Of a stretch of DNA of 64,000 nucleotides, positions 43,849 to 53,197 are shown piece after piece. Numbering within the stretch: the stretch's first letter is position 1; each line of letters opens with the position of its first letter. Origin of the DNA: Parvicella sp964387945 (GTDB taxonomy: Bacteria; Bacteroidota; Bacteroidia; Flavobacteriales_D; Parvicellaceae). Made by a program: the position numbers and the translations under genes. The DNA lies in the NCBI GenBank assembly GCA_964387945.1, contig CAYLYX010000001.1:310001-374000 (forward strand). The letters run 5' to 3'. The notes under the pieces are model-generated. The model searched no databases, was not told where the DNA came from, and worked only from the letters and a program-made list of their open reading frames with translations.

Positions 43849-45579
43849 CTATGCCTCATCCTTGCTGACCGCCTCTTTCTCCAACTTACTTAGGGATTTT
43901 AACTTTCTTTTTAAGTTCTCAATCTCTGTCTTTCCTTTCTCAATGTTTTTCTTCACACCCGCCAATAATGCCTCTGCACCTTTGCTATTACCGAAGAAGC
44001 CAAGGTTATTCTCAAAGTTGGTTACTTCTTTGGTAAGATCGTTGATCTTCTTTCGAATAAAGTCCTTTTCTTTTCTGATCGCAAAAACGGGATTAGCCGC
44101 TCCCTGCATGCTATCCAACTTAGCTTGAAACATCATTTTTTCCTTCTCCTTACCATCCAACTTCAACTTGGCATACTGCTCATCCAAGGCATCTTTATAC
44201 GATTTATAGATCTTATCCTTTTGCTTGAACGGTACATTTCCGATTGCTGCAAACCGAGCAGAAAATCCTTTCAGTGCTTCAATATTTGCTTTGGTATCTT
44301 CTCCTTTTTCGAATGCTCTGATTTCTTCGATAAGGGCTTCTTTCAACTTGAGGTTCTCTTCATTGGCTTTGTCTAATTCTGCAAAATGCTTATCCTTTGC
44401 ATCAAAAAAAGCATCACATTTTTCTCTAAATGCTTTCCATAAGCGCTGCTCAGCATACTGACCGGCATGACCTACTTTCTTCCACTCCCTTTGCAGTTGT
44501 TTTGCCAATTCCGTTCCTTTTCTCCAATCCGTCAACCCCACTAATTCTTCGGCTCTTTCTATGATCTTCTCCTTCGCATCCTTCTTTTCGCTGTGCTCTT
44601 CTTTTCTGGAAGCGTAAAATTTTCCTTTGGCTTCATAAAACAGGTCAAAAGGTTTTCTAAACTCAGCCCAAACCTTATCGTTCACCTCTTTTGGAGCAAA
44701 CCCAACTTTCTTCCAGGCATCTTGCAATTCATTCAGCGCCTTGGTCATTTCGTTCCACTCCTTATGTCCATTGGGCAGATTTTCCACCAATGCTTTTGCC
44801 TGCTCCACTAAGTTCTTTTTTTGCTCGTAATTGGCTTCCTTTTCTTTCTCTCTACCCTCTCTTAGGTCCTTGATTTTATCATAAATCGCTCGAACGATTT
44901 CCCAATACTCTTCTTTGATCTTTTCCCAATGCTCTGTGAAAGTTGGTCCGATCTCCTCCCACTCATTTTGAATTTCCTTCACGCCTTTATCCAGCTTTCC
45001 CAGACTTGATTCTTTGAGCAGCTCCTTTGCATTGTGAATCACTTGATTCTTGAGTGAATAGTTTCGCTTCAAGTCATTCTCCTGCAACTCTTTGTAAATG
45101 TTAACGTTATAGTTAAACAGTTCATTTAGCTGACTATACTGGCTCTGAATATCCTGATATTTTGTTTTTGGAATTTCACCAACCGCTTTCCACTCCTCTC
45201 GAATTTCTTTGATGGTATTGAATAGTTTTCCAATGTTCTCTTCTTCCTGCAACAGCATTTGAAAACGCTTCAGAATAACCTGCTTTTTCGACAAGTTTTC
45301 CTTCTCTTCATTATCCTGAGCATCTTTTAGGGTATTGCGCAGTACTTTCAGCGCTGTAAGCGTTTCTCCAATTTCCTCATTGAGTTGAATTTCTTCATCT
45401 GGGAGCGTAAACAGCTCTTCCTCTTCACTCTTCTCATTTTTCAGGTGAAGTTCTTTCTCTTCTTCGTTCCTGATTTCATTAAATGCATCTGACCAGTTTT
45501 TGATTTCTCTTTTCAAAACTTTATGGTCTGTTTCTTCTTTTAAAGCTACTAATTGCTCGAGTATTTCTTTTTTCGTCAT
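43849..45579 (-). CDS. DUF349 domain protein
   Basis: 576 aa, very highly charged and helical, Lys/Glu-rich throughout. It is built of several DUF349 repeats, each about 70-75 aa and marked by a conserved W with VG nearby: EEWKAVGEIP, NEWEEIGPTF, DAWKKVGFAP, REWKKVGHAG and ARFAAIGNVPF. The C-terminal segment (about 500-565) is a coiled coil. DUF349 proteins are widespread in Bacteroidota; function unknown. No signal peptide, so cytoplasmic. Confidence 0.9.
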   Translation of the reverse strand: MTKKEILEQLVALKEETDHKVLKREIKNWSDAFNEIRNEEEKELHLKNEKSEEEELFTLPDEEIQLNEEIGETLTALKVLRNTLKDAQDNEEKENLSKKQVILKRFQMLLQEEENIGKLFNTIKEIREEWKAVGEIPKTKYQDIQSQYSQLNELFNYNVNIYKELQENDLKRNYSLKNQVIHNAKELLKESSLGKLDKGVKEIQNEWEEIGPTFTEHWEKIKEEYWEIVRAIYDKIKDLREGREKEKEANYEQKKNLVEQAKALVENLPNGHKEWNEMTKALNELQDAWKKVGFAPKEVNDKVWAEFRKPFDLFYEAKGKFYASRKEEHSEKKDAKEKIIERAEELVGLTDWRKGTELAKQLQREWKKVGHAGQYAEQRLWKAFREKCDAFFDAKDKHFAELDKANEENLKLKEALIEEIRAFEKGEDTKANIEALKGFSARFAAIGNVPFKQKDKIYKSYKDALDEQYAKLKLDGKEKEKMMFQAKLDSMQGAANPVFAIRKEKDFIRKKINDLTKEVTNFENNLGFFGNSKGAEALLAGVKKNIEKGKTEIENLKRKLKSLSKLEKEAVSKDEA

Positions 45580-45600
45580 TCGATTTACTTAAAAGGTCAA

Positions 45601-45608
45601 CAAAAATA
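45601..45608 (-). promoter_or_regulatory. -7 element of the DUF349 gene
   Basis: Minus-strand TATTTTTG (45608-45601) matches TAnnTTTG exactly, about 22 nt before the ATG. No clear -33 element. Confidence 0.35.
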
Positions 45609-45672
45609 ACGCTTTAAGACGAGTTTTTCCTAAAATATCCCAAAAATTGGTAGCTTAGCTAGGATTTCAACT

Positions 45673-46281
45673 ATGCACAGTATCAAACAACATATCTCAC
45701 TGGTAATGTTAACCTTAACCTTACTTTTGCTTCTGTTTTCCTGTCAGAAGCAACAATCTTTTAACAATACAAACAATTACAATTATAACTACACTTCCTG
45801 GGGTAATCTCTCTACTAACTTTAGCGAAGACTGGGATAATTGGCAATTTACGATTGATAGTACATCGGGATATTTTAGAACAGCATTTTCTGAAGATTGG
45901 GACAACTGGGATGTGAAAATTGGAAACATTACCGGACAAATTGACACCCAATTCTCCGAAGATTGGGACAATTGGGAGTTTAAATTAAGTGGTTACGACA
46001 TTGATATCGAAACGTACTTCTCCAACGATTGGGATAGCTGGACGGTAAAAGATCAAAACACAGGAGACATTTATCGCGTTCAAACTAGTTTTTCAGAAGA
46101 TTGGGACAATTGGGAAGTAAGACTCAATGGTGAACTGGTTATGGACATGGAAACAGACTTTTCGAATGACTTCGACAATTGGCAGGTTAAAAACTATGCC
46201 ATCACAAATGAGGTTCACAAAGTTTGTGTTATGTTCATTCCTGTTTTTATCAGTGCAATTCATCAGCAGGGGCATATATGA
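45673..46281 (+). CDS. Lipoprotein with six FSEDWDNW repeats
   Basis: 202 aa. Lipoprotein signal LTLTLLLLLFSC (Cys24), an Asn/Tyr-rich stretch, then six copies of an aromatic-acidic octamer: FSEDWDNW at 50, 72, 94 and 140, FSNDWDSW at 116 and FSNDFDNW at 163. Spacing is 22, 22, 22, 24 and 23 residues, so this is one repeating unit of about 22 residues, probably a beta-hairpin or solenoid with Trp and Asp aligned on one side. I know of no named family. The last 20 residues (VCVMFIPVFISAIHQQ) are hydrophobic and unrelated to the repeat. It overlaps the next gene by 4 nt. Confidence 0.75.
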   Translation: MHSIKQHISLVMLTLTLLLLLFSCQKQQSFNNTNNYNYNYTSWGNLSTNFSEDWDNWQFTIDSTSGYFRTAFSEDWDNWDVKIGNITGQIDTQFSEDWDNWEFKLSGYDIDIETYFSNDWDSWTVKDQNTGDIYRVQTSFSEDWDNWEVRLNGELVMDMETDFSNDFDNWQVKNYAITNEVHKVCVMFIPVFISAIHQQGHI

Positions 46282-47417
46282 TGATGAGGGAGCTGGGAGT
46301 CATATTGATCCTATTATTTTCTCTTACAAACTTTTCTCAAGGCTGTGGTGATCATCTCCAATCGACCAAGCATTGTAAAACAGTCAAACTTGTCAAGAAC
46401 GGTTCTTTAACCCCTGTTTCCTACAAAAAAGTCTCTGGAGAGCATTGCTTTGAGCACTATGAAAACGATATTCTTCGTTTAATGGTTATGGGTAACTTCG
46501 AAAACGGTCAATTCATGGACGGTCATGAATACGTTTTTGACTCGGTTGGGTTATTAGAGTATATTCTGGTTTATAAAGATGGAAAGTATGCTGGAAACGG
46601 GATAAGTGAGTCTGCACTGCTTGAAGCCGATACTATAAATCAACTGGATAAAGATGGTAAGAAAAGTGGTTATTGGATACTCACTGGACAAATGAAAGCC
46701 ATGCCCGAGTATTGTCCCCAATGCAAAGTTGAAGAAGGAGTTTATGAAAGAAATCGAAAAGTAGGGCTTTGGAAAAAGTACTACGCAAACGGGTGGCTTA
46801 TGAACAAGATAACCTATGTGAAAGGCAAAGCAAAAGGTCCCTATGAAACGTATTATGAAAACGGAAGGTTGGAAGAACGAGGATGTTGGAATACGAGCAC
46901 TACCATGTCATGCTCTTTTTCAGATTATGAATCCAAAAGTAATCATCATTCCTATGAACGTTATGGCTATTTTGACTCAGGATGCATTTCTTTTTGGACG
47001 TTTCAAACCGCAGATTCTATTCACTATCAAACATTTAATGATGACTGTAATAATACTTTCTTTGGTACTATTGCTTCGAAAACGTCTGCTGAAATAAAAC
47101 CTACTATAAGCAGTTTACCGTGTTATGACTACTGGCCTAGACCAACCTATGAGGACGCCAAGTCTTCTTCATCTGATCCAATACTTAATGAGGATATCTC
47201 TTCACCCAGCAAGACCAGCGCTTGTCTATGTAAAGGTGGCCAATTCCAAGAGTATGATAAGTGCTACAATGACAATAAAGACATCCTCATAGATGGAGAA
47301 TTCAGAGATGATACGCTTTACAACGGCAAGTATTATATTTATGACGACTATGGATTGCTAGACCGAATCGCAATTTTTGAAAAGGGACAGTATGTGGGAA
47401 ATGGCATTATCAAATAG
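46278..47417 (+). CDS. Secreted MORN/YwqK-like repeat protein
   Basis: 379 aa. ATG 46278 overlaps the lipoprotein stop (ATGA); two further ATGs follow directly. A signal peptide (VILILLFSLTNFSQGC) may carry a lipobox. The mature part has MORN-2-type repeats, such as GLWKKYYANGWLMNKITYVKGKAKGPYETYYENGRLEERGCW (about 172-213 when split into its two units), GNFENGQFMDGHEYVFD and GEFRDDTLYNGKYYIYDDYG. YwqK-type names call these antitoxins, but here secretion argues for a surface or binding role. Translationally coupled to the FSEDWDNW lipoprotein, so they probably act together. Confidence 0.65.
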   Translation: MMMRELGVILILLFSLTNFSQGCGDHLQSTKHCKTVKLVKNGSLTPVSYKKVSGEHCFEHYENDILRLMVMGNFENGQFMDGHEYVFDSVGLLEYILVYKDGKYAGNGISESALLEADTINQLDKDGKKSGYWILTGQMKAMPEYCPQCKVEEGVYERNRKVGLWKKYYANGWLMNKITYVKGKAKGPYETYYENGRLEERGCWNTSTTMSCSFSDYESKSNHHSYERYGYFDSGCISFWTFQTADSIHYQTFNDDCNNTFFGTIASKTSAEIKPTISSLPCYDYWPRPTYEDAKSSSSDPILNEDISSPSKTSACLCKGGQFQEYDKCYNDNKDILIDGEFRDDTLYNGKYYIYDDYGLLDRIAIFEKGQYVGNGIIK

Positions 47418-47477
47418 TGCTTAAGCAACTTTTTGTATCTTTAAGCATCTATTTACAACCAACCGAAACCTGAAACC

Positions 47478-49241
47478 ATGAAAAGAATAGCTTTACTCTC
47501 CCTATTATTATCCACTTTTACATTTGCCCAACATAACTTACCAGTCGGGTTTGCATCTTCCGAGTTAAGTGCTCCTGAATGGATGTATAATCAAGGAGGT
47601 AGTAGTGCAGGAATTACCACTCCTCCTACCCTACCTATCCGAACGGCCGGTGAATGGGAAGAGGTGCAAACGCTACTCATTACCTGGACAAGCTATCCAT
47701 CTATTCAAGCGCAAATTGTAGATGCTGCTCAAGAAGAATGCGAGGTGCTTATTTCTTGTGATGATTCTAATTCGGTAAAAAGCTACCTGACAAATGCTGG
47801 CGTGCCGTTAACGAACTTAGATTTTTTAGAAGTGGGTTACAACACCATTTGGCTGAGAGACTATAGTGCGCATACGGCTTATCTCAATGATGTGGATTCC
47901 CTTGTTTTGGTAGAATGGATTTACAACCGTCCAAGACCGGATGATGATGCTATGCCTGTAGAACAAGCGGCTCATAAAGGAATTACTTTGTACAGTACTA
48001 CACAGGCTCCAAATGATTTGGTGAATACAGGAGGTAACTGGATGGTAGATGGCTTCGGAACGGCCTTTTCTTCTGCGCTTATTTTGGAGGAAAATGAACC
48101 TGGCAATCCGTATGGCGTAACGTCAAAAACGGAAGCAGAGATCGATACCATTGTCAAGAATTTTCAAGGAGTAGAGCGTTACATCAAAATGGATGCACTT
48201 CCTTATGATGGAATCAATCACATCGATATGCACATGAAGCTTCTGGATGAGGAAAGGTTACTGATTGGTGAATATCCAACCGGAGAATCAGATGGACCTC
48301 AGATTGAGGCAAACATCCAGTACGTGATGAGCAACTTCAACTCGGTTTATGGTACACCTTATGAAATTATCAGAATTCCAATGCCTTCAAGCACAAGTGG
48401 TGGGTTTCCGGGTGCGCCTTTTGGGAATGCATATTACAGAACTTATACCAACTGTGTTTTCATTAATAAAACGTTAATCGTACCCACTTACAGAGAAGAG
48501 TACGATACGACAGGACTCAGAATTCTGGAAGAATCACTACCAGGTTATAACATTGTTCCAATTGACGTGGATAACTCTGGATCAAACTTGATTTCGCAAA
48601 GTGGTGCGATTCACTGTATCACCAATACAATTGGTGTTGCCGATCCACTTTTGATCAGACATCAGAACTTACCCGATACGTATGTAACGACTTCTCCGTA
48701 TACCGTAGATGCGTTGATCAAGCACAAATCTGGCATTGCTTCAGCAACACTCTACTACAAAACCTCATTGACGGGCAGCTATCAATCGGTAACGATGACG
48801 GCTTCTGGAAATGACATGTGGACGGCTGACATTCCTGCTCAAGCCGCAGAAACAACGGTTTACTACTACGTGGAGGGAAATGCGAATAGCGGTAAGACTC
48901 AAGTACGTCCGATTGTTGCTCCTGATGGGTATTTTCACTTCAAGGTGCTCGACAATGGATCTGTTGGTATTGCAGAAAACGTGAGCTTTGAATTACTCGA
49001 CATCTTTCCTAATCCGGCATCTGCCATCACCTGTATTCCGGTTAACTCTACTGGGCAGCAAGCAGCTACGATTAACATGTATGATATCCTAGGAAATCAT
49101 GTGAAGACGATCTTTTCTGGAGATCTCCCACAAGGCGAATCGAAGTACTTCATTCATGCTAACGAGTATGCTGCGGGTGCTTACATGATTGTCTTGGAAA
49201 GTGGTAACACCAAACAAGTACAGCGCTTGATGGTGAAGTGA
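47478..49241 (+). CDS. T9SS-exported peptidylarginine deiminase homologue (PPAD-like)
   Basis: 587 aa. A signal peptide (MKRIALLSLLLSTFTFAQ), then a PAD_porph domain (about 50-400), an Ig-like domain (about 405-500) and a type A sorting domain (about 510-587, FELLDIFPNPASAITC ... KQVQRLMVK). The order is that of Porphyromonas PPAD. Candidate catalytic residues align: Asp128 (WLRDYS), His248 and Asp250 (NHIDMH), Cys380 (GAIHC). YNRPRPDDD (Arg151, Arg153) matches the pair that binds the C-terminal carboxylate of arginine substrates in PPAD. The enzyme would convert arginine to citrulline, with agmatine deiminase as the less likely alternative. Confidence 0.88.
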   Translation: MKRIALLSLLLSTFTFAQHNLPVGFASSELSAPEWMYNQGGSSAGITTPPTLPIRTAGEWEEVQTLLITWTSYPSIQAQIVDAAQEECEVLISCDDSNSVKSYLTNAGVPLTNLDFLEVGYNTIWLRDYSAHTAYLNDVDSLVLVEWIYNRPRPDDDAMPVEQAAHKGITLYSTTQAPNDLVNTGGNWMVDGFGTAFSSALILEENEPGNPYGVTSKTEAEIDTIVKNFQGVERYIKMDALPYDGINHIDMHMKLLDEERLLIGEYPTGESDGPQIEANIQYVMSNFNSVYGTPYEIIRIPMPSSTSGGFPGAPFGNAYYRTYTNCVFINKTLIVPTYREEYDTTGLRILEESLPGYNIVPIDVDNSGSNLISQSGAIHCITNTIGVADPLLIRHQNLPDTYVTTSPYTVDALIKHKSGIASATLYYKTSLTGSYQSVTMTASGNDMWTADIPAQAAETTVYYYVEGNANSGKTQVRPIVAPDGYFHFKVLDNGSVGIAENVSFELLDIFPNPASAITCIPVNSTGQQAATINMYDILGNHVKTIFSGDLPQGESKYFIHANEYAAGAYMIVLESGNTKQVQRLMVK

Positions 49242-50120
49242 TTAATACACTCTGACTTCATACTTTTCTGCATTGCCAATACCCATGAACAACTTAAGTT
49301 CTACGCTAGTTGATTTCCACACTTGCGCTGGCATGACGTAAACTTCTTCGGCATCGTGCTCTTCTGGCTGTTCTTCATCAGCAGCACGCTTGAGTGTGTA
49401 AGCAGATAGACCCAGCCCCCAATTTCTTCCCTTACCGAAGAGATAGTTTACCGACAATTCTGGAGAAAAAGCCATTTTTCCAAAGGTTCCGTACTCTCTT
49501 TTCCCGCTTCCAATAGTGTTTAGAGGAAATACGCTCAATGACCCATGAATCATGAGGTGATTATCCATAAAAGACGACATCCCTCTGGCAAATATCCCAA
49601 TTCCTTTCCAACCAAAATAGGACTGAGTAATCACATAGCCTTTTCCCAACTCATTGGTAGTATAATCCTCTGTATGAAAATAAGTTCCTCCTTGCATACT
49701 CTGACTTATTGCTTCTGCCTCATATTTCAGTCCGAACCACCAGCCTACACCTTCTCCTTTCCAGTTCCCCCAACCCAAATCGAGTTTCAAAAACCTTCTA
49801 TATACCTCACTAAAAGTTGATGAGGAAATAGGCCCGTCATACGTTAAATAAGACCTCTTGAGGCTAAAGCCAAAATCATAAGAGAAGTACAAATGCTCTT
49901 TGAACAAATCGCCCTGTGCTGAAATAAATGAGTTAGTATACTGTGTATTCGCCAAATTCACATACCCCGAGTCTTGCTGAAATGGTAAGAATCTAGAGGT
50001 ATTAGTGATGGAGTGATTTTCAAAACCAACTCCAAAACCAGCAATGCCCCATCGCTGGGCATAGGAAATCGAGGTAAAACAACAAAACAATAAGAGTAAA
50101 AGGAAGTTAGATTTTTTCAT
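49242..50120 (-). CDS. Secreted outer-membrane barrel-like protein, unknown function
   Basis: 292 aa. Signal peptide MKKSNFLLLLLFCCFTSISYAQ, then a Gly/aromatic-rich series of strands (WGIAGFGVGFEN, LYFSYDFGFSLKRSYL, WWFGLKYEAEA, NWGLGLSAYTLK) typical of a small outer-membrane barrel, and a C-terminal EKYEVRVY. A charged loop, DEEQPEEHDAEE, lies near 260. I chose ATG 50120 over an in-frame codon at 50228. No family recognised. Confidence 0.65.
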   Translation of the reverse strand: MKKSNFLLLLLFCCFTSISYAQRWGIAGFGVGFENHSITNTSRFLPFQQDSGYVNLANTQYTNSFISAQGDLFKEHLYFSYDFGFSLKRSYLTYDGPISSSTFSEVYRRFLKLDLGWGNWKGEGVGWWFGLKYEAEAISQSMQGGTYFHTEDYTTNELGKGYVITQSYFGWKGIGIFARGMSSFMDNHLMIHGSLSVFPLNTIGSGKREYGTFGKMAFSPELSVNYLFGKGRNWGLGLSAYTLKRAADEEQPEEHDAEEVYVMPAQVWKSTSVELKLFMGIGNAEKYEVRVY

Positions 50121-50315
50121 GACTTTAATTTTGAGCAAGATAAAAGTCACTCCTAGGATCGAACTACGTAGAATTACCGAATTATTGGTTTTGAAAAGTT
50201 GGTAGTTATTACTATGACTCTTTGACATTAAGAATTGTGAATGTTTCTTTGCCGTATTCTTTGGTCAAAATCTTTTAGCGTTTTTTACACTCGTCCCAAT
50301 TTTCCTCAAACTCTT

Positions 50316-53021
50316 TTAATGAATATTTGGACTTAACCAACGTTCCATTTTATCTTTATTTATTCCCTTCCGATCTGCCATGTCATGCACCTGATCGATC
50401 CCTATTTTCCCGACACCAAAGTATTTGCTTTCTGGGTGAGCAAAATACCATCCGCTCACACTTGCAGCCGGCCACATTGCATAACTTTCAGTAAGAGAGA
50501 CACCCGTTGTTGCTTCTGCATTTAACAAGTTGAACAGTGTAGGTTTTTCCGTATGATCAGGGCAGGCCGGGTAACCGGGAGCCGGTCGAATTCCCTGATA
50601 CTTTTCTTTAATTAAATCTTCGTTATCCAACTTTTCATTATCGGCATATCCCCAATACGCTGTACGTACTTTTTCATGTAAAAACTCAGCAAATGCTTCT
50701 GCCAGTCTATCAGCCAATGCTTTCAACAAAATGGCGTGATAATCATCGTGATCGGCTTCAAATTCTTTCACCTTGGATTCCATATTCAATCCAGCCGTGA
50801 CCACAAACGCTCCAATATAATCTTGCTTACCTGATGATTTAGGTGCTATAAAATCCGCTAGGGATAAGTTGGGCTGATCTTTTGCTTTCTTTACCTGTTG
50901 ACGCAGGTGATGCAATTCAACAGTACTTCCTTCATGTTCCACTTGAAGTGTGTCATCGTGGACACTGTTCGCTTTGAAAAAACCAAAGGTTGCCTTAGCC
51001 GTTAACCATCGCTCATTGATAACGGTGTCAAGCATTTTTTGAGCATCCGCAAACAAGCGTTTTGCTTCTTCACCTACCACATCATCTTCGAGAATTCTGG
51101 GAAATCGACCGTGTAACTCCCAAGTCTGAAAAAAGGGTGTCCAATCGATATAATCCTTCAAAACGTTGAGATCTTGCTCCTCAATCACATGCACTCCCAT
51201 TTTTTTGGGTCTCACTGGATCAAAATTCCCCCAATCCAGTTTAAGTTTATTCTCTCTAGCCACTTCAATCGGCAGCAAGGTTTTCTGACCTTTTTTCTTT
51301 TCATGCATTTCACGCACCTGTTGGTATTCCGATTTAATACCTGCTACGTAATCGCCTTTATTGCTCCCTAAAAGTCTTTCGACTACCGTAACACTTCTTG
51401 AAGCGTCTAGCACATGAACAGTTTGATCCAGCTCAAAGTGTTTTTCGATCTTCACGGCAGTATGAACTCGTGAAGTTGTTGCTCCTCCAATCAGTAAAGG
51501 CATTTGTAATCCAGCTTTCTGCATTTCCTTTGCCACATCCACCATTTCATCCAGAGAAGGTGTAATCAAACCGCTCAACCCAATTATTTGTGCATTCTCT
51601 TCCTTTGCTCTTTTGATGATCTGGTCTGCTGGAACCATAACACCAAGGTCAATTACTTCGTAATTATTACAGCCTAAAACAACACCTACAATGTTTTTTC
51701 CAATGTCATGCACATCTCCCTTTACGGTGGCAAGGATGATCTTCCCTGCAGATGAGTTCCCTTCTTCCTTTTGTGCTTCAATAAATGGCATCAAATAGGC
51801 TACTGCCTTTTTCATAACTCTTGCAGACTTAACTACTTGAGGCAAAAACATTTTCCCACTTCCGAACAAGTCACCCACCACATTCATTCCTGTCATCAGC
51901 GGACCTTCAATCACTTGAATCGGTCTGTCATACTGGTGGCGAGCCTCTTCTACATCTTCTTCAATGTACTCGGTAATCCCCTTTACCAAAGCATGGGTAA
52001 TCCGATCTTGCAACGGCTGACCCCTCCATGCGATATCTTTTTCCTGTTTCTTACCTTCCCCTTTTACCGTATCGGCAAATTCAAGCAGGCGCTCGGTTGC
52101 ATCTGGTCTTCGGTTGAGCAGGACATCTTCTACTCTATCCAGGAGGTCTTTGGGAATATCATCGTACACCTCAAGCATAGATGGGTTTACGATTCCCATG
52201 TCCATTCCTTCATTAATCGCATGATACAAGAATGCCGAATGCATGGCTTCACGAACTGGATTGTTTCCTCTAAAAGAAAAAGACACATTACTCACTCCTC
52301 CACTTACGTGAGCACCTGGCAAATTCTCTCTAATCCACCGTGTAGCTCTAAAAAAATCGAGGGCATTATTATTATGCTCATCCATCCCTGTTGCCACCGG
52401 AAAAATATTGGGGTCAAAAATGATGTCCTGCGGAGGAAACCCTACCTTATCGACAAGAACTCTGTACGATCGTTCGCAGATTTCTACTCTTCGTTCATAA
52501 CTGTCGGCCTGACCTTTTTCATCAAAAGCCATCACAATTACTGCTGCTCCGTACTGTTTAATTTTTTTCGCCTGATAAATAAAGTTTTCTTCCCCCTCTT
52601 TAAGGCTAATGGAATTAACGATTCCTTTTCCCTGAATACATTTCAGTCCTGCTTCAATAATCTCCCATTTGGAAGAATCAATCATTACGGGTACGCGTGA
52701 TATATCCGGTTCTGCGGCAATCAGATTGAGGAATTTGGTCATCGCCTCTACTCCATCTAACATCCCCTCATCCATGTTTACATCAATGATTTGTGCCCCT
52801 CCTTCCACTTGCTCTCTTGCCACATCCAAAGCCTCATCAAAATTCTCCTCTTTGATTAAACGCAAGAACTTTCTCGACCCAGTAACATTGGTTCTTTCAC
52901 CAACATTTACAAAGTTCGACTCAGGCGTAACCACCAGCGGCTCAAGACCACTTAGCTTCATCATAGGAAGATTCTCCCACTTGTATTGATACTTTCCGTT
53001 ATAGTCTGGATGCAAGCTCAT
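50316..53021 (-). CDS. metH: Methionine synthase MetH lacking the homocysteine domain
   Basis: 901 aa. The frame starts at the folate domain (FVNVGERTNVTGSRKF ... VMIDSSKWEIIEAGLK), then the cobalamin cap and B12-binding domain with DVHDIGKNI and LSGLITPS, and the reactivation domain with RPAPGYPACPDHTEK. Classical MetH is about 1,220 aa; the missing part is the zinc-dependent homocysteine S-methyltransferase domain. In Bacteroidota that half is often a separate gene. Nothing like it lies upstream here (the neighbour at 53198 is divergent), so it must be elsewhere. A promoter at 53045-53077 precedes it, and I see no SAM riboswitch. Confidence 0.93.
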   Translation of the reverse strand: MSLHPDYNGKYQYKWENLPMMKLSGLEPLVVTPESNFVNVGERTNVTGSRKFLRLIKEENFDEALDVAREQVEGGAQIIDVNMDEGMLDGVEAMTKFLNLIAAEPDISRVPVMIDSSKWEIIEAGLKCIQGKGIVNSISLKEGEENFIYQAKKIKQYGAAVIVMAFDEKGQADSYERRVEICERSYRVLVDKVGFPPQDIIFDPNIFPVATGMDEHNNNALDFFRATRWIRENLPGAHVSGGVSNVSFSFRGNNPVREAMHSAFLYHAINEGMDMGIVNPSMLEVYDDIPKDLLDRVEDVLLNRRPDATERLLEFADTVKGEGKKQEKDIAWRGQPLQDRITHALVKGITEYIEEDVEEARHQYDRPIQVIEGPLMTGMNVVGDLFGSGKMFLPQVVKSARVMKKAVAYLMPFIEAQKEEGNSSAGKIILATVKGDVHDIGKNIVGVVLGCNNYEVIDLGVMVPADQIIKRAKEENAQIIGLSGLITPSLDEMVDVAKEMQKAGLQMPLLIGGATTSRVHTAVKIEKHFELDQTVHVLDASRSVTVVERLLGSNKGDYVAGIKSEYQQVREMHEKKKGQKTLLPIEVARENKLKLDWGNFDPVRPKKMGVHVIEEQDLNVLKDYIDWTPFFQTWELHGRFPRILEDDVVGEEAKRLFADAQKMLDTVINERWLTAKATFGFFKANSVHDDTLQVEHEGSTVELHHLRQQVKKAKDQPNLSLADFIAPKSSGKQDYIGAFVVTAGLNMESKVKEFEADHDDYHAILLKALADRLAEAFAEFLHEKVRTAYWGYADNEKLDNEDLIKEKYQGIRPAPGYPACPDHTEKPTLFNLLNAEATTGVSLTESYAMWPAASVSGWYFAHPESKYFGVGKIGIDQVHDMADRKGINKDKMERWLSPNIH

Positions 53022-53044
53022 TTTTCATTCTGTAATTGGCAGGG

Positions 53045-53077
53045 CAAAGCTAATTACAAAAGGAAATTCCTCTTCAA
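53045..53077 (-). promoter_or_regulatory. metH promoter
   Basis: Minus strand: TTG (53077-53075), a 22-bp spacer and TAGCTTTG (53052-53045), an exact TAnnTTTG. The leader to the ATG is only about 18 nt, too short for a riboswitch. Confidence 0.5.
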
Positions 53078-53197
53078 TAAATTGCATTAATTTCCAGCAT
53101 CATTTTGATAGGACTTCAATAATTACGATTAATTATCATCGATTTTGTAGCTATTTAAGCACATTATCTTGTACTTTAGGATATCATTTTTTGCCCC

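Noticed and set aside
46278..47417. YwqK-like protein as the antitoxin of a toxin-antitoxin pair
   Set aside because: It has a signal peptide and its coupled partner is a repeat lipoprotein, not a toxin. The antitoxin label comes from family naming only.
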